From Ramazzottius varieornatus (lineage: Eukaryota > Tardigrada > Eutardigrada > Parachela > Ramazzottiidae), in contig BDGG01000013.1 of NCBI GenBank assembly GCA_001949185.1, positions 1,458,969-1,522,968 of the forward strand: a stretch of DNA of 64,000 bases. Direction: 5' to 3'. Position 1 is the stretch's first letter. The number at the start of each line of letters is the position of its first letter. Positions 1 through 11,700 of the stretch are shown here, one piece after another. The position numbers and the translations under genes are program-made. A model generated the notes under the pieces. That model was not told where the DNA came from, made no database searches, and saw nothing but the letters and a program-made list of their open reading frames with translations.

Positions 1-38
1 ACGTACGTCCGAGATGAGCGGAACTTTAAAGTACCTAC

Positions 39-2268
39 ATTAGTCCCCAGTTTTCCATTGCACCAGCAGAGAAATCGGGAATAGCGATCAAGTCTGAAAC
101 AAAGTCATCGTAAGGTATTCTTGTCCAGCGACAGACTCAAGAACCCTAAAGTGTGTCTACAATGTATTCGTACCAAGTTTTTGCAGGGGATAAGGGATGC
201 TGAAGAACTTCTCATAGTATTCCAATGCTGCAACGGCAATTTGAAGAGCGAATCCTGTCTGGTTGACCTTATGCCGAACCGCGTACACGTTGATCTACAA
301 TAATATACAGTAATACTTTCTTCAAACTCCCACCAAATTTCAACGAACAGATCGTCAAAACTGATTAAGTTTCTTTACCTCGACACCGCTTTCGCTTCGG
401 TTTGTGACTTTCCCAAACTCGCAAAGCACAAACGCCACTAGGTACGTCGACATTATGGGCGTATCCTCGTAAATCGTCACCATCAACTCCGGCTTCCCCG
501 CTATATCTTCCTGAAAATCAAAAGTGACTGTCGCAAAAACAAGCCACAAAATATTACTCCCATGTCTGTCAGGAAGAAAAAACTTACCGTAGTTCTCACT
601 GGTGTATTGAACAACGCAAGCAAATCATGGTCATGGACCATCTTCACCCGGAAGACCGCTTTGAACGCCGGCTCGTCAAAACACGGAAAGGCCATTCGGG
701 CAAATGTATCCTCAAACTGCGTCGTTGCCAGAGTTCTACAAACAATCACAACATCAAGTTGAACATTCCGTATTGTAATTTCTCAAGGACGGAAGCGGGA
801 ACTCGGCAAGCAATCTCGACCAGATCGTCGTCCCCCCACACCCGGTGGGTTTTCGATGATACTGGCTGAAAGTGTGCGCCACTTGGAAAGACGATCTGGT
901 CTAGCTGAATGCTGAGCTCCCGAATATTCATGTATGACTTTATGTTCCCTTTTACACATTTTTTCCGGTGTTGTCGACGTATTCGCTGCTGTAGAATCCA
1001 TGCATGTCGTCCCTGAGTGGTGCCTGAAAGGAAATTTCCAGCACGTACTTCGCTTCCGGTCTGAGCAACTTCCGGCTTGTCAGCTGTAACTGGCTCGAAG
1101 CTTGGCACGTGTTCATCCGACTGACTAAGTTTATCCCATCCGATGAGTCTTCCGTCAGAGTAGTAAAGAGGATGGTAAGGTCCTTAGCATGCAGCACCAC
1201 CATCGTCGTCTCTTGGAAGATCTTCAGCTCGATGCGCACTGTCCCGCTAAAGTTCCTGTGAGGAAGCGAGGTTTGTATCTCGAGGTTGTAGACTGTGGGA
1301 CGGACATGCTGTGGCAGGCGAGTTTCCTGGTAATCACAGGAACTGAGAGACGGGGATGACGTCAGGGAAGAAGGCGTTCGGTCACCTGAAATCAAACAAG
1401 AGCGTCAGCAATCAGATGGACTCATCCAACACCAACAAGAGTTCGGTGTATTCAGATGAAGGAAAGATCAGTACCTGAAGTATCTAAGTCTTCAGTTGCA
1501 TCTTTGACAGTCAGTCCTTTGGAAAACGCGAATACGATCAGTAAGAAAAATATTCCGATCATTTTACGTAACTCTATAAAGGAGACGCGTGACTTCCGCG
1601 TTTCTATCGTTGAAACCTCTCACCGACAACGATAATCTTCGACGGACGACTTTTACTTCCCACAACCCGCCAACAAGTGGTCTTGAACATGGAAAATTTT
1701 TCCCTGCTCGTCTCCTTGTCAGCAGTAAATAATGAGACTATTAAGTCGTCAAACTTGTATGTTCGCGGAAGTGACGGAAGCGCGCCTAAATACAGCCTCA
1801 TAATATTAGCATTAAGCACACACATTGGCATTACAACTCAATCGTTCCTCATTTACGGACTTCCACACAGGCGAGACTCGTAAAACCGTTCTGTTTACCT
1901 TTCGGGCTTTGCGTGGAACCGTAGTCTTCGTCTGCAGGCAGCGTGTCGTATGAAACACCTGGACCGGAAGTGGAAGTTGCACCGTTTGCGGCTTGAATCT
2001 CTTCGGGGAAAGTGCGACGGTAAATGATCACGGTGAGGGCGGCAACCAGGCCGCTGAGCAGCATGCATAGCAAGGTGATCCATAGAGTCGGAGAGCGACA
2101 GGAAGAAGGCCTCCGTTGGAGCGGTCGAGGAGCGCGTTTACGGATAGGATTAGAGTGGACTGGCGGCACTGGTCGCAAACGAAATTCCAGCCGCTCACTG
2201 CCATTCAGGAAGGCCACTTCGGGATCATCTACTTCGGTTAGGACGTCGTAGTCTTCCGTTTTGTCCAT
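39..2268 (-). CDS. M1 zinc aminopeptidase (aminopeptidase N-like), N-terminal part, runs off left edge
   Basis: Exons read right to left: 1899-2268, 956-1385, 588-735, 379-510, 174-294, 39-93; splice phases agree at every junction. The first exon encodes a cytoplasmic segment, one membrane segment (about residues 65-85, [18 protein letters not shown]) and a stalk, giving a type II membrane topology. Following exons give M1 landmarks in order: [15 protein letters not shown] at the start of the N-terminal domain, [33 protein letters not shown], and the exopeptidase motif GAMENWGL in the last exon. The zinc motif HExxH lies beyond the window, so activity cannot be judged. Family members remove N-terminal residues from peptides at the cell surface. 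The start at 2268 follows an acceptor at 2271, so a non-coding upstream exon is likely. An alternative first exon is listed separately. Confidence 0.88.
815..907. repeat. Foldback repeat A, copy in an aminopeptidase intron
   Basis: Left arm CTCGACCAGATCGTC, right arm GTGCGCCACTTGG followed by GACGATCTGGTC; the left inner arm is mutated. Lies within intron 736-955. Confidence 0.6.
1475..1562 (-). other. Alternative first coding exon of the M1 aminopeptidase (signal-peptide form)
   Basis: ATG at 1562 opens [19 protein letters not shown], a clear hydrophobic leader, and ends with the donor GTAC in phase 1. That is the same phase as the membrane-anchor exon at 1899-2268 and it fits the acceptor in front of 1385. 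Use of this exon would give a secreted or signal-peptide-bearing enzyme instead of a type II membrane protein. No transcript evidence is available here. Confidence 0.5.
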
Positions 2269-2922
2269 TTCTGCAAGGTACAAACAAAACAACGAGATTT
2301 CAATACGTAAAGGAAGCAGAGGACGCAATCAGCGTTTCCGGTGGCTGCAGTTCGAAAGTTGCGCCGATGTTTGCTCGTCCATTATGGCGGGCATAGGCTT
2401 CGTGCTAGGGTCAGATCTGAAGGAAGCGGGTTCTGCAAAAGAGAACAAGCACTGCAAAACGAGAGGTGCGAGATAAAGATTCGAGCGCAGCGTCGAAGAA
2501 GGAAAAAACAGCTGCTGCAAGCCGATGAAAAACAAACGATGACGTAATGTGTGATAGATGTCATGTCATATAAGTTTTTTTGCTATCCGACAGCTTCGGA
2601 TTAAGACCACATGACAGATCGATCCGACGATCCGACCGCGGTTTACACTGTACATCCATGCATCTGTACGTCAAATCAACCATCGGCAATCAATGGTTAA
2701 CCGCCATATTGTCTGCTGTTGCGCAACTGACAATCGCAGTTCGCAGAGTGGAATGGCGATTTATCGTATTCCTACATTTTTCTTCCAAGTTCCAGGATTC
2801 AGCTCCGTTTCCCTCGGAATCGTCCATCCATTATGAGCCGCCAAGTAAGAGATTAAGTTTTCACGCAAGACTGTGTGGTTCGGTCAGAGAGTGGTTCCCT
2901 GGAAGAACTTATTTGCTGTGGA
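2269..2922. promoter_or_regulatory. Divergent intergenic region between aminopeptidase (-) and BRIX1 (+)
   Basis: About 650 bp with no supported coding exon. It must hold the non-coding first exon of the aminopeptidase (acceptor at 2271 on the minus strand) and the BRIX1 promoter. I see no clear TATA box. Confidence 0.4.
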
Positions 2923-4147
2923 ATGGCAGTCAAACGCAAGGTTGCCTCGGATGACTCGCCGAAGAATAAAGACGGGATCGTCAGGTCGCCCAAACAGGAC
3001 TCTGGATCGAAGAAAGTGGACAAGACGAAGCGGAAGAACAAGCGAAAGACTATAGATGATGCGAAAGTTGCTCCTGAATTACTCATTGAGCTGCCACCAG
3101 CTGTCAGGAAATCAGACGAAGAACCGCTGAAGCGTGCGCGATGGACGAACAAGCAACGCGTCCTCATCTTCAGCTCCAGAGGTATCGGTTACCGAGATCG
3201 TCACCTGATGAACGACTTCAAAACCGTCATGCCGCACTCCAAAAGTGAAAGTAAAATGAACAAGAAGGAGAAACTTGTTCAGATTAACGAAGCAGCGGAG
3301 ATGAAGAATGCCAACCATGTGCTGTACTTTGAATCCCGAAAGAAGAAAGACTTGTATTTGTGGGCCGCTAACACTCCTGACGGTCCCTCGGCCAAGTTTC
3401 TCGTCGAGAATATCCATACCATGGACGAACTCAAGATGACAGGAAACTGCTTGAAGGGATCAAGGCCGATCGTTTCCTTCGATAAGACTTTCGACACAGT
3501 TCCGCACTTGTCCCTGTTAAGGTAGGACGTGTCGTCATGTTCCATATCACTTTTCCCCCGTGTAGCCGCGCCGATTTGGTTTTTGACGTCATGCTGGATA
3601 TTTATTACTTGGTGATATATGGCATTACCAGGAGTCATGACATTACATGCATTACATCCATGTACTGACTTCCGGTTTGGCTTGCAGAGAGCTTTTCATC
3701 CAGATTTTCGGCACACCCAACGGACATCCCAAGTCGCAGCCTTTCATAGATCGTGTAATGACCTTCTCGATCGCTGATAACCGAATCTGGATCAGGAATT
3801 TTCAAATCGTCGAGGAAGACGGCGCGTTAGCGGAGATCGGACCGCGCCTGACACTGAACCTCATCAAGATTTTCGAAGGTAGTTTCCGAGGCGAGTGTTT
3901 GTATGAGAACCCACTGTATGTCTCGCCTAACCTGAACAGGCGACAGGCCAAGCTGGCTGCGGCTGGTAAATACATTAACCGTGTGAGTGAAAAGTTAGAA
4001 CGAGAGGAAAGGAAGCCAGAGACGGCGTATCCGCTGGAAGATGAACTGGACGACGTCTTCCGACGTGCCGATAAACAGGCTCAAGGTGGCCAGAAAAGTA
4101 CGACTGCTTCGACTTCTACCCACAAGAACAAGAAACTCAAAACTTAA
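2923..4147 (+). CDS. BRIX1: Ribosome biogenesis protein BRX1 (Brix domain)
   Basis: Two exons, 2923-3521 and 3688-4147, phase 2 across a 166-bp intron; 352 residues. A lysine-rich N-terminus (about residues 1-100) is followed by the Brix domain: NANHVLYFESRKKKDLYLW, then LKGSRPIVSFDKTFD, HPKSQPFIDRVMTFSIADNR, IWIRNFQIVEEDGALAEIGP and LIKIFEGSFRGECLYENP, which are near-diagnostic for BRX1. The C-terminus is lysine-rich. The family works in the nucleolus on 60S precursor assembly and rRNA processing. I chose the ATG at 2923; an upstream in-frame ATG at 2875 would add 16 residues without obvious conservation. An AATAAA at about 4256 fits a polyadenylation signal, placing the 3' end almost against the convergent METTL2/8 gene. 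Confidence 0.93.
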
Positions 4148-4286
4148 GGCGAAACTCCATTCCCTTTGCTGGTCCCCTTTGCTTTTCATTCGAGTATTCG
4201 ATGTTTTCATCATCCGCAACTAACTGACTTGTCACTTGAAAACCGGAAGGAAACGAATAAAACTATAGGATACGACAACAGAAATT

Positions 4287-6001
4287 TTAGTTTTCTGGTT
4301 TCGAATATTTACACTGTATCCAAACACGGTGCATCAAAAGCTTCTTCTTTCTGTTGACCAGTAAACGACGATCAACGGCGTTCTGCTCTTCTTTCAGCCC
4401 AGCCGAGCAAAACAGGTTCCTAACTTCCTCTGTGAGAAAAGGTAAAACATGGTAAGCATGTTTAAACATTTGAGAGAAGGCTGAAACGTACGGGCGGAAC
4501 GGAACTCCTACCTTGTGTGAAAAAGTAGGCCAGCGTGCCATCTTGCCTAACGTACAGATTCTCTCCGGCACATTGCGCTAAAAATTCCACCATCAAAGCC
4601 GCCCAGCAAGATTTCGTTTCCTCAAAGTTTTGTTTTGCACAACGGAAATACCTGGTTTGAAACGAAGCTGAGCCAGATCGTATTTTCCGTAATCCCGGAA
4701 GAAGAGGCGTCCTCCTGGCTTCAACGCTCTGACCAGCCTTTGGATTACAAACACCATCCTGGTAAAGGTAAACACTCTTCCTAAGTCACTTTCACCCTGA
4801 AAATTCAGAGAAGGAAGTGACATTCGTACTTATCGGGGGAAATGGCGGATAGTGTGTAGACGATGATGATGAAGTCGACGCTTTCCGGTGGAACAGGCCA
4901 CTCTGAGTGCTCATCCGTCAGATCAGCGACGAAGGCGTTACAACGGGAGGTGTCGTATTCCGGGGAACTCTACGAAAGCACAGAGATACACCTGCACTCT
5001 CAAGAGCCTTGTTCAGCGGACAGTTACTTTAAGTAGCTTTATAGCGTTCTCGGAAAAATCGCAGCAGTGTACAAAGGTCCTTCTGGAAAGAAACGACAGG
5101 ATGTTCACTAGCTGAGTAACACCCGCGTACCGATTAAAATTTGATCTTACTTTGTATCTCGGAGAAGAGGTATGACAGTACTGCCAGTTCCACATCCCGT
5201 CTACAATGATATCCTTAGAGTGGGATTTGAGATATGAAATGGAAGACTGGAGGGAAAGTAAAAGAATTCAACCTCGAATACGACGGAAAGTTCCTCGGAC
5301 TGGGGAGACAAGAGAAGCCTCGCTTCCTCGTCCATTATTTCCGGAAACTCGCTGTCGAGCCACTGCCTACAAGAAGCCTTCATGTTACACGAGTAATGAC
5401 GAAAGCACGAAAACTTCGATATGGCCTCAAAAGGAGAGTTAATTACAGTATTTTAGCAAAGGACGAAACTCGGATCGCGGGTCCGCGACTTACCGTTTCT
5501 TGAAGAACTGGTCACTGTGCTTTTCATAAAAGTTATTCCAGTGCTTGCCGGCGTTCGTTACGTATTCACCTATGATAACCGGAGCATCGGATAAAGATGG
5601 GAAGCCATCGAGCATACTAAAGAATCGATGAAACCAAGTTGTTGAGTGGTACCTGCTTCCTCCTCTGACAGCGGATTTGAAGAGTTCAACAACACGCGGG
5701 ATTCGGCTGCTTGTCTTTTCTCTTCCGTCCATTCGATATCATCCCTGTTACATCCAACAGTTTTCATCTTCAAGACATCGCTCAAGGTACTGTCGTACTG
5801 ACGAGATACAAACTTACCGTACCAAGCATTCTTTTCAAAGACTTTCGCACAGTCGTCCAGCGTCCGATTACGCACTCTTGCGATGCGGTTCAGAGTCTGC
5901 TCGTCATCCATCTTTCTCCTGACGAACTTGAAGTACCTCTTCTGTCGGGAGGAGAGGCTAGGACGTGGGAGAAGAAACAGCAAAACGTTCCAAACTTTCA
6001 T
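4287..6001 (-). CDS. METTL2/METTL8-like: tRNA N3-methylcytidine methyltransferase, METTL2/METTL8 type
   Basis: Exons: 5653-6001, 5494-5569, 5273-5366, 5151-5200, 5028-5082, 4830-4969, 4652-4758, 4512-4577, 4287-4429; 359 residues with all phases consistent. Landmarks: KNAWY and IEWTEEK near the N-terminus; [18 protein letters not shown] motif [52 protein letters not shown]; and the tail [12 protein letters not shown] then [13 protein letters not shown], typical of METTL2/8/6. The enzyme methylates C32 in the anticodon loop of certain tRNAs using S-adenosylmethionine. The first 35 residues, from the ATG at 6001, are hydrophobic then basic and resemble a mitochondrial leader. A second in-frame ATG at 5911 would remove them. 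A 69-nt in-frame segment (5745-5813) with gt...ag edges might be an optional intron. Confidence 0.9.
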
Positions 6002-6568
6002 CGTTCGAGGAAACAAAATTCTGATGTTTTTTAGACCCGAAGTAGCCGAAACAAGCCAATCAAATGAATCAAGCCCATGTCAGTCGAACACGCTCAGCTG
6101 ATCGGGGAATTTACCTTGATTGATGACTTTCCATATCCACATTGCTGCATAGCGTCTAACGTGTAGTAAGGATGCCCGAACGGACATCCGTCTGCGCTCC
6201 AGACAGAATCGACGGAGCCGGTCTCGGTGTACCTACAGCTTTAGAGGTTGAGTTAGAAGGATGGCTCTTACGTCAGAATCGAAAGGGCTGCTGCGGGGAA
6301 TACGCTTCGTCATCGCCCAGAAATCTACCGGCCCAGCTCAATTCTTTGTGATTCATCGGATGCCGCTTTACAAACGCAGCCAGTCGTGCGATGTCGAAAC
6401 TTCGTGCTCAGGCCGATGATCTCCCTCTTCTTTTCAGAACCTCTTCTGCCAAGTCCCGTTTTCCATTCATGCTCCGGCCAAGAAACCCAGATTGCATCTC
6501 CGTCGAATGAAGAGAGCTTCCATAGGTAAGAGGCGGCCTTTTCTTGACCCTAGGCTAGGAGAAAACAG

Positions 6569-6577
6569 TATAAAAGG
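6569..6577 (+). promoter_or_regulatory. TATA-box-like sequence TATAAAAGG
   Basis: Strong TATA consensus on the plus strand, about 1 kb upstream of the SH3BP5-like start codon. That gene has an acceptor directly before its first coding exon, so a distant first exon is expected. The link is inferred. Confidence 0.3.
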
Positions 6578-6795
6578 CGCTGCCTCAGTTGTAAAATTTT
6601 CCAGTCTGCGTTGTACTCCTCTTCGTTTCTTTCCAGGTTCTGGATGGCTTTGGCTCAGCGGGCGATGCATTCCCGAGAAGGAGTTTCGACAACTTCCGGG
6701 TATTGCATTGCCTGCTCAGCTTGACTTCTCTTTCGTCGATGGTGGCTTCCCAAGCATGGATCAGCCTCTATTCCCGTCTCAATGCATTTCCTCGG

Positions 6796-7264
6796 GAGGT
6801 GGATGCACCCAGGTGGCTAGAAATCCCATTCTAGTCACCGGGACTGCATTTGCCTCCTGATGAGTTGATTCTCCACACGTCCAACGCCGTTATTCATCGG
6901 TCTGCGTGACCAGTGGCAGGTGTTTCCTTGGTGGCCGAAAAGCCATTCTGGTCACCGGGAATACATTTGCCCTTGGTTGCAGCTAGCTTCTTCCAGCCTT
7001 CATACCACCTCCTCTGGAGTTTATTGCAGGTTTCCACGTTGTACCACCAGTGGTAAGTGCGTCTTGGGTGGCCCAAAGCGGTTCTAAACCTTTTGTGGTC
7101 ACCGGGACTGCATTTGCCACTGGTGAACAGCACGCCGTCGTTCCCGTAATGATTGTAGGTTATCGCGTGAATGAGTCTTCCCAAAGGGCCAATACAGGAG
7201 GTGGATGCTCCCAGGATGGCCAGAAATCCATTTGGTCACCGGGACTGCATTTGCCCCCTGAACC
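6796..7264. repeat. Degenerate repeat, four units of about 60-80 bp
   Basis: Units at about 6796-6860, 6913-6973, 7046-7124 and 7197-7264 share the core GGTCACCGGGACTGCATTTG with variation, plus a preceding stretch related to GGATGGCCAGAAATCCATT. Spacing is 115-150 bp. On the minus strand two of the units (at about 6958 and 7118) lie in one open frame and read GKCIPGDQNGF and GKCSPGDHKRF. A repeated protein module of a decayed or intron-rich gene is therefore possible, but other units contain stops. Confidence 0.5.
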
Positions 7265-7596
7265 TTGGCTCGTTTTCCTCGTCAGTGTTCCTGAATCGAG
7301 GCCCTGTGGGTATTTTAGGTTAATCAGCAATCAAGCTGGCTTTGAACGGTTCGGTTTCTTTGAAATAAGTCAGGGCTGTTTGCAATGTTACTCTCTGCAC
7401 CTTCTGCTTGATTTCTGTTTCAGGTGGTTCGATGGGATGACGACTTCCGGACACGTGCTTTACGGTGTGTAATGTTGGTCCACGTGACTTCGTTTGCCTG
7501 GGCGATTAGATTTTTTCAAATTCTGGTTTCTTCCTGTCTTCAAGTTTAAATTTGGTTAAATTTTTTTTTATATTAGCAAGTCGTCTGATCTGGAGA

Positions 7597-8598
7597 ATGG
7601 GGGATGTTTATTGTAATAAGCCTATCGACAGTAGTATTACTGGGAAATTGTCGAATGTCTTCGTGAAGGATGTTGTGAATCAAATCCAAAATGGTGGACT
7701 TTCAAGCCAGGAAAACGAACAGACAGGACCAAGGAAGAATCTTCCACAAGCCTTCTCACAAGTTCGCGCAAGTAGACTAAGCACAGAGAAAGGTAACCTT
7801 CGAACAGATTCAGATGTGTCGGTGGGACTTCCTGGTGATCGTTTCGAGAGAAGGGCGGAAGAAAGCAGACTCGGAAGTGAATACGCGAAAGACGAATTTC
7901 AAGATGAGCCTCTCGATCCGAGAATAAAATATCTCATCGTTAACCTCAGCGATTCCGCCACGACCGTAAACAGTCTACAAACAGAGCTGCAACTCTTCCA
8001 GCAAAGAAGCGAAGAATACATTTACTCGTTAGGTTCTCATCTGGAGGCCTTGATTGACGATGTAGGCAACAGCATCCTGCAGGCAGTTCCTTACTACGAC
8101 GCGGTCGATCGACTTCGCCTAGCCGAAATCAAACTTCAACAGGCTTCCTTTTCCTTCGCACGAGCCACGACGAAGCTGCAGAGTAGCAAAGAAAAGATCG
8201 CAAAGCTCGAAGAGAATTTGATCCAACACGGAACGGAAGACGTGGCTATCTTGACTTGCTTGAACACCGTTACCAATAGTTACGCTGAGTGCCATCAGGA
8301 GAAGGTTCGTGTGGAAAAGGAGCAAGAAAACGCCCTGAAGGAACATGGGAGAAGGTTCAAGGAAGTTAACGCGTTATACGACAAGAAGAAGCGTGCAGTG
8401 GAAGAGTCGAAGCCCTTTTTCGTTCTGAGGCACCAGATCGAAACCGTCATCAAGGACGACACCGAGCATGTTGCGGAAGTGACAGCTGCCATTCAGCAAG
8501 CCAAGCAACAACACTCCAACGCTGCGGAAGAACTTCAGAAAATCAGTACGGAAATACATCAGAAAAGACAAGAGAATTTACGTCAAAAACAATCATGA
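7597..8598 (+). CDS. SH3BP5-like: SH3BP5/SH3BP5L-like Rab11 guanine nucleotide exchange factor
   Basis: Single coding exon, 333 residues. The start ATG at 7597 lies just after a long T tract ending in TAG (7575), a good acceptor, so the 5' UTR is probably spliced. Residues 1-110 are polar and probably disordered; from about residue 120 to the end the protein is one long coiled coil. Family features include a PYYDAVDRLRLAEIKLQQA segment, an ECHQEKVRVEKE segment, and ESKPFFVLRHQIETVIKDD, matching the (S/A)RPYFELK region of SH3BP5. Known members (human SH3BP5, worm REI-1) activate Rab11 on recycling membranes. The human C-terminal low-complexity tail is absent. An AATAAA-like site lies about 45 bp after the stop. 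Confidence 0.82.
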   Translation: MGDVYCNKPIDSSITGKLSNVFVKDVVNQIQNGGLSSQENEQTGPRKNLPQAFSQVRASRLSTEKGNLRTDSDVSVGLPGDRFERRAEESRLGSEYAKDEFQDEPLDPRIKYLIVNLSDSATTVNSLQTELQLFQQRSEEYIYSLGSHLEALIDDVGNSILQAVPYYDAVDRLRLAEIKLQQASFSFARATTKLQSSKEKIAKLEENLIQHGTEDVAILTCLNTVTNSYAECHQEKVRVEKEQENALKEHGRRFKEVNALYDKKKRAVEESKPFFVLRHQIETVIKDDTEHVAEVTAAIQQAKQQHSNAAEELQKISTEIHQKRQENLRQKQS

Positions 8599-8792
8599 CA
8601 AAAACTATAATTTTGAATTTCGAGACTCAAAAATCAATTACAAATAAATCCTGAATACATTACTCACTTTAAAGATTCACTTTGCGAACAACAGTCACAT
8701 CGCAGCAAGCCGGCACCTACCAAAGACTACTATATTTTGAATACACCGGAAAGAAAGTTGAGAAAAAGCAAACCAAATTGAATCCTCGCGAA

Positions 8793-11700
8793 TCAAGCGT
8801 GAACCGTTGAGGCTCCCGAAGGAGGTTCGACGACATGCCCGGTGCTCATCTTCCGGAAACCTCGCTTGATCTTCAACTCCAGCTTCTCCGTCGGAGTCGT
8901 TTCATGCTCATCGTCCATATCAAAATCCGAGACTGATGAGGAGTCGGGACTGCTTTGAGGTGGCGTCCGAAGGATCCTGAGGACCGTCAAGGATAGTCGA
9001 CTATCCTACAAGACGAAATCAATATTCAGCAAGTTAAATATCGTGACGTAATGGCATGTCAAGTCTCACATAGCAGACCTGAGGTAAGACATTACAAATA
9101 AAATAACGAACCCATTTCTCCTGCATGGCGATCAGCTCTTTGAACGTAGCAGTCTTGGAAATCTCGTTCATTCTTCTTGTCTTCTCTAGAATCTCAGCCC
9201 TTCGAGCGTCGCCATTTTCGTGAAGAATTCGTCTGAAAGCTTCGACGGATATGTCTTCCTCATTCTTTAGGCTTTCCTCTTCCTGTACAAGATACCCGTA
9301 CACAAACACTCCTCGACTTCCGCTCTAACCGTGTACCTAATCGTACGAAACACTTACCGGTATCTTCTGGTAGGCGCCATCTTCAGATCTACGATCTTCA
9401 TCCTCTCCATACAACGTCGAGCGACTGTGAGACAGACTGCGCTTGTCGAAGTCCCGATCCCTGTCACCATCGAAGGACACGGTCTCGTACTTTGTCTGCA
9501 GGTACGCGGCGTCCAACCTGAGATCATCTTTCTCGATGTCTTCTAAAAGCGACGCCAAACTGAAAAGCGGAGGCCCAGCTACGGGTGTTCCAGCCACAGA
9601 ACTCTTGGACGAGCTCCGTGAAGGAAGCTTTGCCGGCAGCACAACCGAAGAGATGTTCCGGTTGGTTCCGAAGCAGGCTGGTGGAAGAGTCTCTTGAAAG
9701 CCTCTTTGCCTTTCCGCGATAACCTGCAAGTAGGAAAAAAAACCACAGTTTGTTGAATTACGCTCGATATTTAAAGTATAGGAAGGTGATACCTCGTCAA
9801 TGTGTTGGTTAAAGCGCGGTGCGTTGATGAAACGGGGCACCAAGCTGAAGCCGGATGCACAAATGCCCAACGTCGCATTCCTCTGCAGACTGTTCTGCAT
9901 ATCCAGCGACGTCATCGCCAAGTCTTGTATGGCGAACAGGAATCTTAAAAACTCAACCAGAACATCTGGGACCTTACCCAGTTCTAACAGCAGCAACACC
10001 ACGGTGGCCTGCAGAGCTTTCAAAAGACCTCCTGTATTGTCGCTTCTGTCGACGTTTTCATACAGGCACAGTATCAACCTCCTCATGTTATTCTTAGCGA
10101 AGTTAGCATCCTCGGTTGAAGGAGGATCTTGTACGGTCAAAGGTAACTTTGACGGTATCTCGGGCGACTCGGCAAGCTTCTGTAAGTTGCCATGTCGATC
10201 GAGGAGAGTGTGGAAGATAGCGTGCACGAGGATGCGCACCTCGACTGACGGTGACAGAGAGACTCTCATCAGCAGCTCCAAGAAGGCGATGGGGAATGTG
10301 GTTGTCATCTGGACCGGCACGTACTTTGTTGCGACTTTCAGCAGACTGCGGAGGAGGAGAAGGGGCAGCCAGGTTTCGCTGACGCTGACGTCGCCGCCAC
10401 GGACCACCACCTTGTCCATGATGAAACGCATGATCTCGATCTTCTGGTAGTCGGGCAGGTTAGTGGCGAACTCACCGATGGTCACCACCAGGGCCTCTTG
10501 GTAGAGTTGTTCACCGTGCTCTGAAGAGCGAATCTGCCGTTCGACAGAGATCTTCAGGTGACGAAGAAGCGCGCTGAAGACTTCGAAGACGGAAGGACCT
10601 GCAACGACCGGAAGTCAATCAAATAATCAAACGAAACTACATTACGCTCACCCAATAACGTCGCGCGCCACGTTTGTGGCGCAGGACGTTAACCTAATAG
10701 TATGTACATTACTGTATTACTAACACAGTCTGACGCGCAACTTGATGAGGGCTGACAGTAAAACTGAACCCTTTCATATCGAGGACAGCTTTTCTTACCG
10801 ACGGAAGTAGCGATGTCCACCGTCTGCGCCAGGCATTTCGCGATGGTCGTCTTCATAGCAGGAGGACTCTGAATGTGGTTGTCCAAGTGTCCGACGATGA
10901 TCTGCACGGCTTTGTAAGCATACTGGTTGGGAATGGCGTAGCAGATGGTTTTGATCACGTAGATCGCAAACTCTCCTGGCACCCACAAGCCGTTGTTATC
11001 CAAATGCTTCAACGCTGGACTCATCACCACCTTGATATTGGCGAACATCGTCCTTCCACAAATCTCCTGAAGAATCTGCGTGGCATATTTCTCCAGTTCC
11101 TGCGCGTCCAAAGCTGAAATATTCTCACTTCCGTTCAGTGCTTCCGTCGTCCTGAAAAATTCCACACAATTCAACTGTGAGATTGTGTTGGTGTTTTCTA
11201 AGAGAAAATATTACCCTTTCCGCATGTCTTCGGTCTGTTGCATATTGAAGATCAACGACGGGATGATTTTGTCCATGTGCACTTGCTCCCAGATGTTTAC
11301 TTGTAGATCGTCCGAGACCGTCTTGCGGATGATGCCTCGAAGACCCATCATACCAGCGCGGCGAATGGCTTTGCGTGTTTGTGGGTTAGCGTCGTTGTTG
11401 TGGCACATCATGCTGAACTTGTCGACGAACTGGTCGTAGCTGCGGTGGTAGGATGGAATGTCTTCGGGGATGTCAGCGAACTTGACAAAGGAGTTGACAG
11501 CATAGCCTTGCAAGCCCACGTCGGAACACTCCAGCAGGTGCAGATTCATCTTGAGAAAGGATCCGACAAAGAGGTTCAATCGCGTGTGCTGATCCGACGA
11601 CTTGCAGGAGGACAACAGCGAATCCATAGCCTCCATTGACATTCTCGCGTACCTGACAAGAATTTCTCCCTTGAATTTTGAAAAACGACCAAGACGAAAT

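Larger units (their letters stand above)
6002..7596. other. Unresolved region upstream of the METTL2/8 and SH3BP5-like genes
   Basis: No complete gene is supported. On the minus strand, 6115-6232 looks like an internal exon: acceptor TAG, open frame containing CPFGHPYYTLDAMQQCGYG, then donor GTAAAT, but I cannot link it to a family or to flanking exons. The interval also holds a degenerate repeat (6796-7264) and a plus-strand TATAAAAGG at 6569-6577 that could serve a non-coding first exon of the gene at 7597. Open frames on both strands across 6492-7472 have no recognisable content. Confidence 0.35.

Noticed and set aside
6260-6420. Exon-like minus-strand frame containing ARLAAFVKRHPMNHKELSW
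   Set aside because: A stop precedes the only good donor, and no upstream acceptor is convincing.
9800-10450. 216-codon plus-strand open frame opposite EFR3
   Set aside because: Lies fully within EFR3 exon 6 on the other strand; EFR3 homology explains the region.
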